DNA of 34,353 nt from a virus. Shown here piece after piece: positions 22,772-31,065 of this stretch. Position numbers and translations under genes: made by a program. The stretch spans positions 1 through 34,353 of the IMG/VR virus record IMGVR_UViG_3300042385_000351; one strand, written 5' to 3'. The notes beneath the pieces were generated by a model. That model made no database searches and had not been told where the DNA came from. It worked only from the letters and a program-made list of their open reading frames with translations. How positions within the stretch are numbered: the first letter of the stretch is position 1; each line of letters starts with the position of its first letter.

Positions 22772-23870
22772 TTTTTCCAATTGAGTCAGCATTCCAAACC
22801 TCTAAGTCGCGTCGTAAACGACCTTCTGCAACCAGATTATCATATCTAGACGTTGCCTTACGCTTCCACCACGAAATAATATTATCCATATAATGTTTAT
22901 CAAAGTTTTGTCCAGGAATTAACTTATCCTGCTTACCGAGAATAACTTCTTTGGAATTTTCATACCCGTATGTTGAAATATAGAAACGTTTCTTAGTAGT
23001 AATGTCTTTATTTAGTTTGAGAGCATCGCAGAATACAGAATAGTATTCGGAGTCATGTTCTTTCAGGGATTTACTGATGATGCTATTCATCTTATTCTGC
23101 ATCTTCATCTTATATGATGCTACACCGTCGCGACCAAACAATGGCGCTCCGCCGTTTTTCTCGTAGAACCATTCCATGGTCTCATCCCAGAAATCGTCTG
23201 AGAAAGAGAGAACAAAATTACTAAGAGTGTCGCCTGTATAACGAATGAACGGTTTTAGTCCATCATACTGAGATGCTTGCTTGATGCTGCCATATAATGA
23301 AGTGGTTTCAAATAGACAAGTGTCCATGTTATACTTCTTGTTAAACATCTCGCGAAACTCGTGCGAGGTGCAAAGAAGTGCAAGAAGTTTACCACCCAGA
23401 TAATTAAATCCGAACGGTTGAGCAGGAACAATGATGAAACCCATCACCGCATGCTTGTTGAACGATTTTAGATCGGGAACTTGCCCGAACCATTCATTGC
23501 GTGGACGTGAATTGATAAAGGGACTGGCGACGCGACAGAATCCTACGTGCTTACCCGTATTCTTTTCTCTTACGATAAACTTGATTTCCTTCCCGAACGA
23601 ATTTTCATTACAAAAGGAAGAAGTGATTTCTACCATTGTCGAGAATTCGCTCGGGGAAGGTTCATAGATCTCAAGATCCATGTCTTCAGGGTGCATATTA
23701 AAGTCGGAGAACAAATTGTTCTCGGGTTCAAACCCTGGAAGAGAGTGTGGAAGGGTTTTTAACCGCTCCAGTTTTTTCATGCGCATGTGGTCGTCAATAC
23801 GACCATAATTTGACATGTAGTCAACGAATCGTTTTGCGATGTATTCTGCGTCGTGTTTTTCTAATATCAT
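22755..23870 (-). CDS. Conserved phage protein next to a P-loop kinase; possible DNA-modification transferase
   Basis: A 371-residue soluble protein starting one base after the kinase gene ends. The core (about 105-215) has the blocks HVGFCRVASPFINSRPRNEWFG, HAVMGFIIVPAQPFGFNYLGGKLLALLCTSHEF and CLFETTSLYGSIKQASQYDGLKPFIRYTGDT. These resemble a conserved hypothetical family of marine T4-like phages. The same kind of pattern (a GF-x-R segment followed by an NxxGGKLL helix) recalls DUF4338/DruA-like proteins and the amino-acid:DNA transferases of thymine-hypermodifying phages. I cannot choose between these by eye. Its position directly behind a kinase favours a role in the DNA-modification pathway. 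Confidence 0.62.
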   Translation of the reverse strand: MILEKHDAEYIAKRFVDYMSNYGRIDDHMRMKKLERLKTLPHSLPGFEPENNLFSDFNMHPEDMDLEIYEPSPSEFSTMVEITSSFCNENSFGKEIKFIVREKNTGKHVGFCRVASPFINSRPRNEWFGQVPDLKSFNKHAVMGFIIVPAQPFGFNYLGGKLLALLCTSHEFREMFNKKYNMDTCLFETTSLYGSIKQASQYDGLKPFIRYTGDTLSNFVLSFSDDFWDETMEWFYEKNGGAPLFGRDGVASYKMKMQNKMNSIISKSLKEHDSEYYSVFCDALKLNKDITTKKRFYISTYGYENSKEVILGKQDKLIPGQNFDKHYMDNIISWWKRKATSRYDNLVAEGRLRRDLEVWNADSIGKIDIIR

Positions 23871-24413
23871 TTAACCAGTATAAAGCATTTTTTTGATAAA
23901 GTCAATGATTTTTTGCTGATCATCAAAAGATTCATTAAGAAACTCGGTCATTTCCATCTGAAGAACGAAGTTGGAACGAATGTTATTGATTTTACTTTCG
24001 CGACCCTTCAACCAAGTCTCGTCTTGGTTACTACCACGTTCTGCGTAGCGAACATTTCGAGTTTCCTTCGTGGTTTGTAGATAAACGATACTGGTGTCAT
24101 ACTTATCGACACATTCCTCTAGGAATGAACCTGTGCAAAGACGATCGCCCTCGAAAAGAACAATATCTGTAGCAGCGCGAGATGCAAGAAACTTCACTGC
24201 CTCTGGTTGAACTGCCATCGACATCTTGTCAGTGCCACCGAAGACTTCACCTTCTTCATACTTACCCAGAACGTAAATGTTGTCCTTGTTATGATAGGGA
24301 ACCAACTTTACATCAGTCTTCACTTCACGGGAAATGCCAACCTCGTCTAGCAAACGCTTCATAAGGGTAGACTTACCGCTTCCAGGTTCACCGAAAATTG
24401 CAATTACTTTCAT
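23871..24413 (-). CDS. P-loop kinase, candidate base kinase for DNA hypermodification
   Basis: A 180-residue P-loop NTPase with Walker A GEPGSGKST at residues 8-16 and no large insert. DIVLFEGDRLC is a likely Walker B/substrate segment, and the arginine-rich stretch NVRYAERGSNQ may form a lid. Size and order match small nucleoside/nucleotide kinases rather than the ATPase families of terminase or helicase. In phages with hypermodified thymine, a P-loop kinase phosphorylates hydroxymethyl-dU in DNA before addition of an amine or amino acid. Gene order here (ParB-like, 333-residue gene, kinase, 371-residue gene, beside a TET/JBP-like dioxygenase) supports that reading, which remains inference. 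It overlaps the 333-residue gene by ATGA. Confidence 0.75.
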   Translation of the reverse strand: MKVIAIFGEPGSGKSTLMKRLLDEVGISREVKTDVKLVPYHNKDNIYVLGKYEEGEVFGGTDKMSMAVQPEAVKFLASRAATDIVLFEGDRLCTGSFLEECVDKYDTSIVYLQTTKETRNVRYAERGSNQDETWLKGRESKINNIRSNFVLQMEMTEFLNESFDDQQKIIDFIKKMLYTG

Positions 24414-25411
24414 CCAAATAAATCCTCTAATCCAACTGATTTCTGTTCAACATCGAACATCCAATTCATTCTATCTAGTGTTCCAGATCGAACGTATTCA
24501 CCACACTTGTCCTTATTAACACCATATCGCGAAAGCAGTCGAGAGTCAAGTGTTTCTTCGCGAGATTGCCATAAAACATTCCACTCAATACCATACCAAC
24601 CGTCTGCTGCTACCTTATTGATCTCGTCTGCTTGACGATCTAGATAAAAACCTAGATATCGCGACGACCTTTCTCGGAAGATTTTCTTGAACGAGCAAAG
24701 ACAGGTTTCCATAGTAAATGCGTCGAACTGTGGTGCAAGAGTTGGATACCGATGACGCAATTCATCCAGAATCGACTGAGACTCAGCTTCCAACCACTGG
24801 TATTCTTTCGGGGTGAGTTTACCATTAATCCATTCTTCCTTATTAAGAGCATAACAGAGACCATTGCGGTGCGACTTGCTACCTGAATAGTCATTCAGCA
24901 TTAGACTGGTAGGTTCAATCTTAATTCCTGCAGTATGCTTTAGATGCTGCATATAGAACCAAGTCGTATAACGACCGAACTTGTGATAATTGGTATTGAT
25001 AACCTTCCAAAGATTATCGAAGTTTTGCTGTTCATTATCGCCGTAGTGAGATTCTAGAACTTCACGCTGCGATTTCTTGCCCATAAACTTCTGATACGAC
25101 TCGAACATAGAAGGCAAATGCCCTTTATTGTATTTCGTATCTGTTTGATAACGAAGTCTTTTATAGTTTTCGTTATTCCACCATGTAATACGGTCTACAG
25201 TCGCAAGTTCGTAGTCTGGGAACTCATTCTTGAGCACCCAAGATGTTGGAAGGTAATAGGTGTTACCGTATAACCAGCACAACCAAATACGTTCTTCGTC
25301 ATTGTGTTCATATCGCTTATTGAGGTAGTTGGTCTGCCAGACCGAAGGATCGCAATCCTTGTGACTAACAGACCAAGCATACCAGCGAATGAACAATTCG
25401 CGATTATTCAT
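24410..25411 (-). CDS. Unidentified phage protein, possible pyrophosphorylase/glycosylase-fold modification enzyme
   Basis: A 333-residue soluble, Trp/Tyr-rich protein (LYGNTYYLPTSWVLKNEFPDY, TWWNNENYKRLRYQTDTKYNKG, TTWFYMQHL). The pattern of aromatic helices and the LYGxTYxLP segment resemble the alpha-glutamyl/putrescinyl-thymine pyrophosphorylase-type families proposed for phage DNA hypermodification (helix-hairpin-helix glycosylase-related), but I am working from memory. The mid-section GLCYALNKEEW and C-terminal RYGVNKDKCGEYVRSG show no known motif. Coupled by 4-nt overlaps with both neighbours (ParB-like and kinase). The order fits an operon in which a kinase activates a base and a second enzyme replaces the phosphate group. 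Confidence 0.55.
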   Translation of the reverse strand: MNNRELFIRWYAWSVSHKDCDPSVWQTNYLNKRYEHNDEERIWLCWLYGNTYYLPTSWVLKNEFPDYELATVDRITWWNNENYKRLRYQTDTKYNKGHLPSMFESYQKFMGKKSQREVLESHYGDNEQQNFDNLWKVINTNYHKFGRYTTWFYMQHLKHTAGIKIEPTSLMLNDYSGSKSHRNGLCYALNKEEWINGKLTPKEYQWLEAESQSILDELRHRYPTLAPQFDAFTMETCLCSFKKIFRERSSRYLGFYLDRQADEINKVAADGWYGIEWNVLWQSREETLDSRLLSRYGVNKDKCGEYVRSGTLDRMNWMFDVEQKSVGLEDLFG

Positions 25412-26949
25412 TCAACATAATCTTCTGCAGCAATCCACTCACCAGTTTCCTCGTCATGATACGAGTCGGTTTTTTTATCGTAATAGTGCGTAATCTTACC
25501 ATCATCATATATTGGAGTAATGGTATTGCACTCGTCGTATGCTGGAATTTCCATATCAATTTCTGTCATCATGTTTTTGGTAAATGAATCTAAAAGAATA
25601 ATTTTAAGATTACATCTAGGATTCATTCTTTTAACTGATGCAGTTAGTTTTTTAAAATATGTATCCCAATTCTCATAATCTGTTAATCCAGCGTGATGCG
25701 TAATGATTACACCATCCCAGATATCCGCCTGTCCCATCTTATTTAGAACACCACCAACACCAGCATTATAAATCGCACCAGAGGTTACTGTAATACTGGC
25801 ATGATTAGGATACTTCAAGTCAATTTCTTTTTGAATGTGAGTTAGATCAGTTTTAGAGTATATCTGGTAATTCATCTCAGCAATTGCCTGATCAGTTTTA
25901 ATTCGCTCAATCGCCTTCTTCAAATTAGATGAAATGACTGCCCGTGTCCAAACAGGATCGAATTGATGCGTTACGCTTAACTTAAACTTATCGCTCTGCA
26001 GTAAAGTAAATTTATCGTCGTCAAGATCCTTGAGTTTCTTCGCATAACTCTGGATGATTGCACGCTGGCAGTCAGCAGGTGTATTCCCCTTCTTCTTAAA
26101 TGGTTTATGATTTGCTAGGTTTCCGTAATAATCGATTGTGCAATCATCGTCATCAAAATCACTGCTATTGATATAGATGACGGGTGCGCTAATCCAACCT
26201 GCATCAAGCGCCGCACGAGAAGTATGGTTCCCATCAATAATTAATTTTGTTCCGTCTGGATATACGACAACAACAATCGGTTGAACATGTTTTCTCGCCT
26301 CAGCAGGATCAGACCGCATCTGGGTTGCAATTTCATCAACATGTGCAGGATCATACAATTCTGCACGAACCTGATTGTGTCCAAATTCTGCAATTACGGT
26401 AATGGGTTCTTCAATTGTCGTATAATAACCGTTCTTAACCAACTTGAGAATTTTCTTAGCAAGTTTTGTATTAGCAAGAGCAAAAACATCAACAGGTTTC
26501 GGTGCAGGTTCAATACCATTGATCCAATCGATACCAACCTTAGAATGTTCGACAGTAATTATGGACATATCTAAAATACCTCCATCACCACCACCACCAT
26601 TACTGGAGTTATACCACATATCATTACGACGAGCATCAGCAGATTTTAGTAGATACCGCTCAAGGATAATAGCAATTCTGGCAGAACCAAAATAAAGAAT
26701 TGTTCTACGAAGATGACCTAATGACCATGCTCGTTGAAGTTCTGGATTTTTAGAAGAGAAAATATATCCATCATCAACATCTGCGCTCTTACGAAATCCG
26801 ATATAACGCTTGCCAGTTACAAAGTCATACCAACCATAAACATATCCTTTGGTCTTAGCAGAAATTGTAGATAATAGTTCTTCTATCTCATAATCACAAT
26901 CGTCAAAACTAGAAACTTCCTTGATTTGCGGGGTGCGTGTCATTGCCAT
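25408..26949 (-). CDS. GIY-YIG-like / ParB-like fusion protein
   Basis: A 513-residue protein. Residues about 35-118 resemble a GIY-YIG nuclease: GYVYGWYDFVTGKRYIGFRK (Y-x-G-W-Y and R-Y-I-G), a conserved Glu in ILERYLL (E97) and Asn in WYNSSNGG. Residues about 185-265 have ParB/Srx-type features: HNQVRAELYDPAHVDEIATQM and the core DGNHTSRAALDAGW followed by APVIYI. The C-terminal part (about 370-513) ends in acidic repeats (YDDGKITHYYDKKTDSYHDEETGEW). ParB-like proteins are part of proposed phage base-hypermodification gene sets. A Gly-rich loop (SSNGGGGDGG) separates the domains. It has its own promoter and begins the four-gene operon. Confidence 0.72.
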   Translation of the reverse strand: MAMTRTPQIKEVSSFDDCDYEIEELLSTISAKTKGYVYGWYDFVTGKRYIGFRKSADVDDGYIFSSKNPELQRAWSLGHLRRTILYFGSARIAIILERYLLKSADARRNDMWYNSSNGGGGDGGILDMSIITVEHSKVGIDWINGIEPAPKPVDVFALANTKLAKKILKLVKNGYYTTIEEPITVIAEFGHNQVRAELYDPAHVDEIATQMRSDPAEARKHVQPIVVVVYPDGTKLIIDGNHTSRAALDAGWISAPVIYINSSDFDDDDCTIDYYGNLANHKPFKKKGNTPADCQRAIIQSYAKKLKDLDDDKFTLLQSDKFKLSVTHQFDPVWTRAVISSNLKKAIERIKTDQAIAEMNYQIYSKTDLTHIQKEIDLKYPNHASITVTSGAIYNAGVGGVLNKMGQADIWDGVIITHHAGLTDYENWDTYFKKLTASVKRMNPRCNLKIILLDSFTKNMMTEIDMEIPAYDECNTITPIYDDGKITHYYDKKTDSYHDEETGEWIAAEDYVE

Positions 26950-26981
26950 AATATAAAAAATCCTTCATAATTTAGACAACC

Positions 26982-27010
26982 ATTATACTAAACTTTAGGG
27001 GAAAAGTAAA
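26982..27010 (-). promoter_or_regulatory. Promoter of the ParB-like/kinase operon
   Basis: TTTACT (27010-27005, one mismatch from TTGACT), 17-nt spacer ending TTTAG, TATAAT (26987-26982). It lies in the end of the GNAT gene and about 33 nt upstream of the ParB-like ATG; AAGGA follows it. Same architecture as the other copies, weaker -35. Confidence 0.68.
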
Positions 27011-27540
27011 GGGTTTTCTTCAAGTTTCGCAAATACTTTTACGCATCCGCCTTTACCCTTTCTAAACACTGCTTTGTTAATGACAGTATCGTTGATGTCA
27101 TACAGACCATCTTGGTAGGTTGGACCGTTGAGTTTGAACATGGACAGTTGACTGCCTGATTTCTGCTCACCGAGGAAAGTAAATCCACATTTCTCGTAGA
27201 ATTGGACTGCATCTGCTTCTGCAGAAACTCGGAAGTATGCAGCGTTGTATCGATGCGCCTCAGCAATAGCAAAGTCACACAACGTCCTGCCAACACCCTT
27301 ACCACGCGAGGCATAGAATGTGTGAAGTAACTGCAGGTTGGCAATGATGGGAGTTCGCTTAGAGAATGATACGATGATAGCGCCGAGAAGATTATCATCT
27401 TCCCAGACGCCCATACAGTTATCCCAGAGTTCTTGCATGTCTGCCTTTGCGACAAAAGTCTTTGCAAAGGAATCTTGCTTCTGAGTTGTAATGTGTTTAC
27501 TAAATTCTTCGCGACTGGTTCGACGCAACCTAGACAACAT
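26995..27540 (-). CDS. GNAT-family N-acetyltransferase
   Basis: Start set at ATG 27540 (MLSRLRRTSREEF), which overlaps the amidoligase stop; the longer frame upstream is not needed. The 181-residue product has the GNAT signature of motif A, TFYASRGKGVGRTLCDFAIAEAHRY (RGKGVG, the acetyl-CoA pyrophosphate loop), and motif B, FYEKCGFTFLGEQ. The N-terminal part (CMGVWEDDNLLGAIIVSF) is a typical beta-strand pair. GNATs acylate amines. In reported amidoligase/GATase II gene sets they are standard partners, so a role in finishing a peptide-like or base modification fits the position, as the last gene of the TET-amidotransferase-amidoligase operon. Confidence 0.85.
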   Translation of the reverse strand: MLSRLRRTSREEFSKHITTQKQDSFAKTFVAKADMQELWDNCMGVWEDDNLLGAIIVSFSKRTPIIANLQLLHTFYASRGKGVGRTLCDFAIAEAHRYNAAYFRVSAEADAVQFYEKCGFTFLGEQKSGSQLSMFKLNGPTYQDGLYDINDTVINKAVFRKGKGGCVKVFAKLEENPLLFP

Positions 27541-28417
27541 CGTGGAATTCTCGCTTCTTCTCACCGCGAGACTTGTCATACTTGGTATTAATCCAACCAG
27601 CGTATTCGTTAAGATCCCAGATGAATGGAGGGAAGTCAAAGTCGTAGTAATCTAGGATTTCCCTTACACTCGCCCAACTGCCATTCAATGCAGCATCAAT
27701 AAACGCAGTCGCGAACTTGAACTGATCTTCAATCTGCTTACGATCGGTAGTTGAACGGAAGCAACGGAACTCAATCGTACCAGTATGCTTCATGCAATAC
27801 ATGTTGATCGCATAACGGAAAGGACGACCCATGGAAACGCCATCTTTACCTGCTGCATGCATCTTAATAAACGAATCGAAGTCAGTTGCAAGGTTAGCAA
27901 TGTTATCACACATGTAATCAGGCATCTCACGACCACCGTCAAACTTGAGATATGTCGTAGCACCCTTTGCTGACTTCATACCACCACCATCGCGGAACTG
28001 ATAACACGCTTCAATAGTGTCTTTCTGGTTTGCCTTGATAAACGCAGTAAGACGCTTCAGTGCATCAATGTCATCTTTCAGACCTGGAACAAAAACGTGA
28101 AGGTGTCCATGGTTGACGCAGGATGCAGTTGGTTCGTTGCCGAAATCGACAAACAACTCATGAATTTGCATGATGCGATCAACCTGCTCCTCCCACGTGC
28201 GAGTTGGTTTGGTATTAATCTCGCCACCAAAAGGAGGTTCCACCCCCAATGGGTCACACGCGACAAAACGATACGGTTTGTGAATGTTTACAATGTCAGT
28301 TTCCGCAAACTCCCATGCACCAAGTTCTTCTGGAATCTCAACACGACGATCTATGTCCCCCCACTCAATTTCGTACCCATAAGTGAAGTCTTCAGTATCA
28401 TATTTCATATTTACCAT
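27530..28417 (-). CDS. Amidoligase (COOH-NH2 ligase, glutamine-synthetase-like fold)
   Basis: A 295-residue protein matching the phage amidoligase family (Pfam Amidoligase_2). Characteristic segments are the N-terminal YGYEIEWGDIDRRVEIP with the Glu of the first strand, the CVNHGHLHVFVP strand (His residues), FRYAINMYCMKHTGTIEFRCFRSTTD (TIEFRCF is diagnostic), and a Gly/Lys-rich stretch KGATTYLKFDGG. Such ligases join an amine to a carboxylate using ATP, often paired with a class II glutamine amidotransferase, which is encoded immediately upstream. The ATG at 28417 has AAGGA and overlaps that gene by 20 nt. The substrate is unknown; in this context it could be an amino acid, a protein or a modified base. 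Confidence 0.85.
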   Translation of the reverse strand: MVNMKYDTEDFTYGYEIEWGDIDRRVEIPEELGAWEFAETDIVNIHKPYRFVACDPLGVEPPFGGEINTKPTRTWEEQVDRIMQIHELFVDFGNEPTASCVNHGHLHVFVPGLKDDIDALKRLTAFIKANQKDTIEACYQFRDGGGMKSAKGATTYLKFDGGREMPDYMCDNIANLATDFDSFIKMHAAGKDGVSMGRPFRYAINMYCMKHTGTIEFRCFRSTTDRKQIEDQFKFATAFIDAALNGSWASVREILDYYDFDFPPFIWDLNEYAGWINTKYDKSRGEKKREFHDVV

Positions 28418-29093
28418 ATTGCAAGTCCTTATTATTAGTATTTACTGCTGTTTCAGTAATTTCACCATCAGAAACAGTATAAACTATATTCATGTCACAG
28501 TCAATAGTTTTTTCTACACCTGCACGATTAAAAATATCATGAGTAGAAGCAACAATTACGCCATTTTCAGTTCTATACTGTGTAAGTGGGCGTTTACCAT
28601 TGCGGTAGAAGCGAAAAATCTTGTCAGAATGAACTTCACACGCTGAAATTGACGCATCAGGCCAACGTTCAAGTGGATTTTCACCATTTTCAACGGTTTT
28701 TAGCAAAAGTTCGCTGTCATTTCGGGTTTCAGTCGCGTAAGAACTAATTTTTGACCAATTTTCGGGTAATTCTTGTGTAATTACACCGTTATGCACGATT
28801 GCAACCTTGTCAGTGAACAATGGTTGGTTAAATTCTAGGTCTGAAGTGCTATAACGACAGTGTGCAACCATATAAAGGTTGCCATCTTCATTCAACATGC
28901 TATACATGTCAATGCCAGCAAGGAATTCATCCGCTGGAAGTGGTGCTTTGATGGTAAAGATTGTGTTTTTGCGAACAAACGACACACCTGTTGCGTGTAA
29001 CCCCCGAATACGAGACTCGGAGATAACACGCTTCAGAAGCATCATGTCTTCAGCGTTGGGATTTTGAAGAAATGCGCCGACAACACCGCACAT
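28398..29093 (-). CDS. Class II glutamine amidotransferase (Ntn hydrolase)
   Basis: A 231-residue protein that begins MCGVVGAF; Cys2 becomes the N-terminal nucleophile, as in the GATase II family (GlmS, PurF, AsnB). The continuation RGLHATGVSF, then AHCRYST (glutamine binding), HNGVITQ and RNDSELLL is the standard order of motifs. There is no synthetase or phosphoribosyl domain, so it is a stand-alone glutaminase subunit, which would deliver ammonia to the amidoligase. It is coupled to the upstream dioxygenase by TAATG. The pairing of GATase II with amidoligase and GNAT is a known mobile set in phages and bacteria. Confidence 0.9.
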   Translation of the reverse strand: MCGVVGAFLQNPNAEDMMLLKRVISESRIRGLHATGVSFVRKNTIFTIKAPLPADEFLAGIDMYSMLNEDGNLYMVAHCRYSTSDLEFNQPLFTDKVAIVHNGVITQELPENWSKISSYATETRNDSELLLKTVENGENPLERWPDASISACEVHSDKIFRFYRNGKRPLTQYRTENGVIVASTHDIFNRAGVEKTIDCDMNIVYTVSDGEITETAVNTNNKDLQYGKYEI

Positions 29094-30430
29094 TAGAACA
29101 AATCCTCTAGTGAAGACTCCACCTTGAACGCTGCAGGGTGGAACTTTTCTACAATTTCACGACCCATCTTACCTTCGAGGTATTCATACCACTCAGGTTC
29201 GTCCCACATTCCAGGCGAAACGCCATTCCAGAGTGGGCGATAGAACTTGTGGTTGCGATCCATTCGACGATCGGTTACAAACTGTTCGCGAGTCTGCTCA
29301 TATTCCCATGGTCCAAGATCTAGCATTGCTTCGCGGAAATAGCAAACCAACGAAATGCGTTCAGCATCTGGAGTATCTAGAACAATCTCAGTATTAGCAT
29401 GCATAATCTCGTGATTGTTAACAAGCAAAAGATCTCCTGGACGAACGTTCACTGCCATACGATATTCTGGGAATACCAGATAACCACCAGTATAGTTACC
29501 CTTACCAACTACCAGAAGATTCGACAATCCGCTATCTAGATCGCCAGCATCTCGGTGACACGCAGTGCGGAAAGTCTTGTTGACAGTAATGGTGGTAAAC
29601 ACTGTCTCGGGAACGAGGAAGCGAGGGTCCAACTTGTCTGCCGCTGCTCGTTGATTACCCCAACGCCACGGTAGGAGTTCCTTAAAACCTCTGTCTAGAG
29701 ACTGGAGGAACGGGAACGAAAGAGCAAACTTCTCTGGTTCGTCACGAGTATACGAAGTAGCACGACCGAAGGGAATACGAGGATAACGGTCGAACCAACC
29801 AGCAACGCCAGAGAATACTGACTTCGCATAGTTAGTCTGCGAAACCCACTTAGTGGCAATCATCTTCGCTTCTTCTGCGCACTGCTCCTTGGTCTTATTA
29901 TGAAGACCGTCGACCCACTTATCGAACCAACCGAAGTATTCGGGATATGTCTTACAGACCTGACTGCGCAACCAGACCTGTCCTCGAGTCTCGTCCTCGG
30001 TAGAACGACCTGCGCCTTCATACTTCTTACGGATAGACTCAATGGAAAGGTCGTCAATCAAACGTCCATCGGTATTCATCAGGAAGTCTAGAACCTCGAG
30101 TTCGTAACTGGTAACCCAATCACGCCCACCACGACCCTCTACGCCAAGAAGTTCTCCGCGAGGTCCAGCAGCGAGTCCACGATTCTGGGATTCTTTTGCT
30201 GCCTCGCGGAGACCGATGTATGCGGAATCTCGTTCTTCCTGCGTAAACCAGTTCTTACGAAACTTGAACGCAATACGCTGTTCGTCGCCAAGACTTGGAG
30301 AACCGAATACCGATTCCATGTAGCAGTCTGTGTCTTCATTAATAACAATGTCATAATGACTGTCATCAACATATTGACCGAGCAAATGCTCACAGTCAAG
30401 TTTAGACTCAGCAACAATAATTTTTACCAT
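29093..30430 (-). CDS. TET/JBP-like 2-oxoglutarate/Fe(II) dioxygenase
   Basis: A 445-residue protein. The C-terminal half (about 265-370) shows the TET/JBP-type double-stranded beta-helix. FRTACHRDAGD supplies the HxD pair (H292, D294). LSNLLVVGKGNYTGGYLVFPEY and AVNVRPGDLLLVNNHEIMHANTEIV supply the distal His (H340 or, more likely, H344). ERISLVCYFRE supplies the 2-oxoglutarate-binding Arg (R358). The N-terminal 260 residues (QRIAFKFRKNWF, QVWLRSQVCKTYPEYFGWFDKWVDG) form a phage-specific region. Family members oxidise 5-methylcytosine or thymine in DNA; phage TET proteins act in base hypermodification. It starts a coupled operon with GATase II, amidoligase and GNAT, behind its own promoter. 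No cytosine methyltransferase or dUMP hydroxymethylase is visible here. Confidence 0.82.
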   Translation of the reverse strand: MVKIIVAESKLDCEHLLGQYVDDSHYDIVINEDTDCYMESVFGSPSLGDEQRIAFKFRKNWFTQEERDSAYIGLREAAKESQNRGLAAGPRGELLGVEGRGGRDWVTSYELEVLDFLMNTDGRLIDDLSIESIRKKYEGAGRSTEDETRGQVWLRSQVCKTYPEYFGWFDKWVDGLHNKTKEQCAEEAKMIATKWVSQTNYAKSVFSGVAGWFDRYPRIPFGRATSYTRDEPEKFALSFPFLQSLDRGFKELLPWRWGNQRAAADKLDPRFLVPETVFTTITVNKTFRTACHRDAGDLDSGLSNLLVVGKGNYTGGYLVFPEYRMAVNVRPGDLLLVNNHEIMHANTEIVLDTPDAERISLVCYFREAMLDLGPWEYEQTREQFVTDRRMDRNHKFYRPLWNGVSPGMWDEPEWYEYLEGKMGREIVEKFHPAAFKVESSLEDLF

Positions 30431-30479
30431 AATATCTCCAAAACTTTTCTTACATTATATGTAGGCAACTTTAAATACT

Positions 30480-30508
30480 ACTATACTAGATTTCTCGACA
30501 AATGTCAA
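30480..30508 (-). promoter_or_regulatory. Promoter of the TET-amidotransferase operon
   Basis: TTGACA (30508-30503), 17-nt spacer ending TCTAG and TATAGT (30485-30480). A leader of about 40 nt follows with GGAGA before the ATG at 30430. The TGA stop of the phosphoesterase gene (30507-30505) is part of the -35 box. The cognate of the four-gene operon 30430-26995. Confidence 0.76.
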
Positions 30509-31065
30509 GTCTTTTTCAGCACATCGTCAAAAGAAATCGGCGTGTAGTTAATCTGCTCCACGCATACACACAGGTAGCGAGGGTCTGGTTCGGTAACAAG
30601 TCCAGTCATGTAACCATGAACCATGTTGGTTCTTGTATGCATGATCCGATTACCATGCAGGTGACCGTGGACGTTGCGCTTGAACCGCTCACCTACACAG
30701 TCTGGGTGAAGAGGAATATGAGACAGGATGAACTGATCCACAAACACGCGAACGCCATGAATCTGCTCGAACCCTGCCCCATAATAATCCTTATCCTTGT
30801 AAATGTCATGATTTCCACGGATAAGGATTTTCCGCCCATTCAGACGCTTCACTGTTTCCAGATGGCGTCGGGCGATTACTACATCCCCAAGATGATACAC
30901 TGTATCTTGCGGACGAACTGTCTTGTTCCAGTTGTCTACCATTGCCTCGTCCATCTCCTCGGTGGAGGTGAAAGGACGGAGAGGACTACCATCCTCTAGG
31001 GTAAACTTTTCCCATGTGCTGGTATGTCCAAAATGGGTATCACTGATTAGAAATCTAGCTGGCAT
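30505..31065 (-). CDS. Calcineurin-like metallophosphoesterase
   Basis: A 186-residue protein with the metallophosphoesterase motifs in order: FLISDTHFGH near the N-terminus (D-x-H), YHLGDVV (GD), ILIRGNHD (GNH-D/E), and the C-terminal NVHGHLHGN (GHxH). All metal ligands appear present. The size is that of the small bacterial/phage branch that hydrolyses phosphodiesters or pyrophosphates. The ATG sits inside the last codons of the small upstream gene (11-nt overlap). Substrate unknown; nucleotides or modified-base precursors are possible. Confidence 0.88.
   Translation of the reverse strand: MPARFLISDTHFGHTSTWEKFTLEDGSPLRPFTSTEEMDEAMVDNWNKTVRPQDTVYHLGDVVIARRHLETVKRLNGRKILIRGNHDIYKDKDYYGAGFEQIHGVRVFVDQFILSHIPLHPDCVGERFKRNVHGHLHGNRIMHTRTNMVHGYMTGLVTEPDPRYLCVCVEQINYTPISFDDVLKKT

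Noticed and set aside
27541-27639. Longer N-terminus of the GNAT protein
   Set aside because: The extra residues overlap the amidoligase in another frame and no ribosome-binding site precedes them; the overlap start at 27540 is better.
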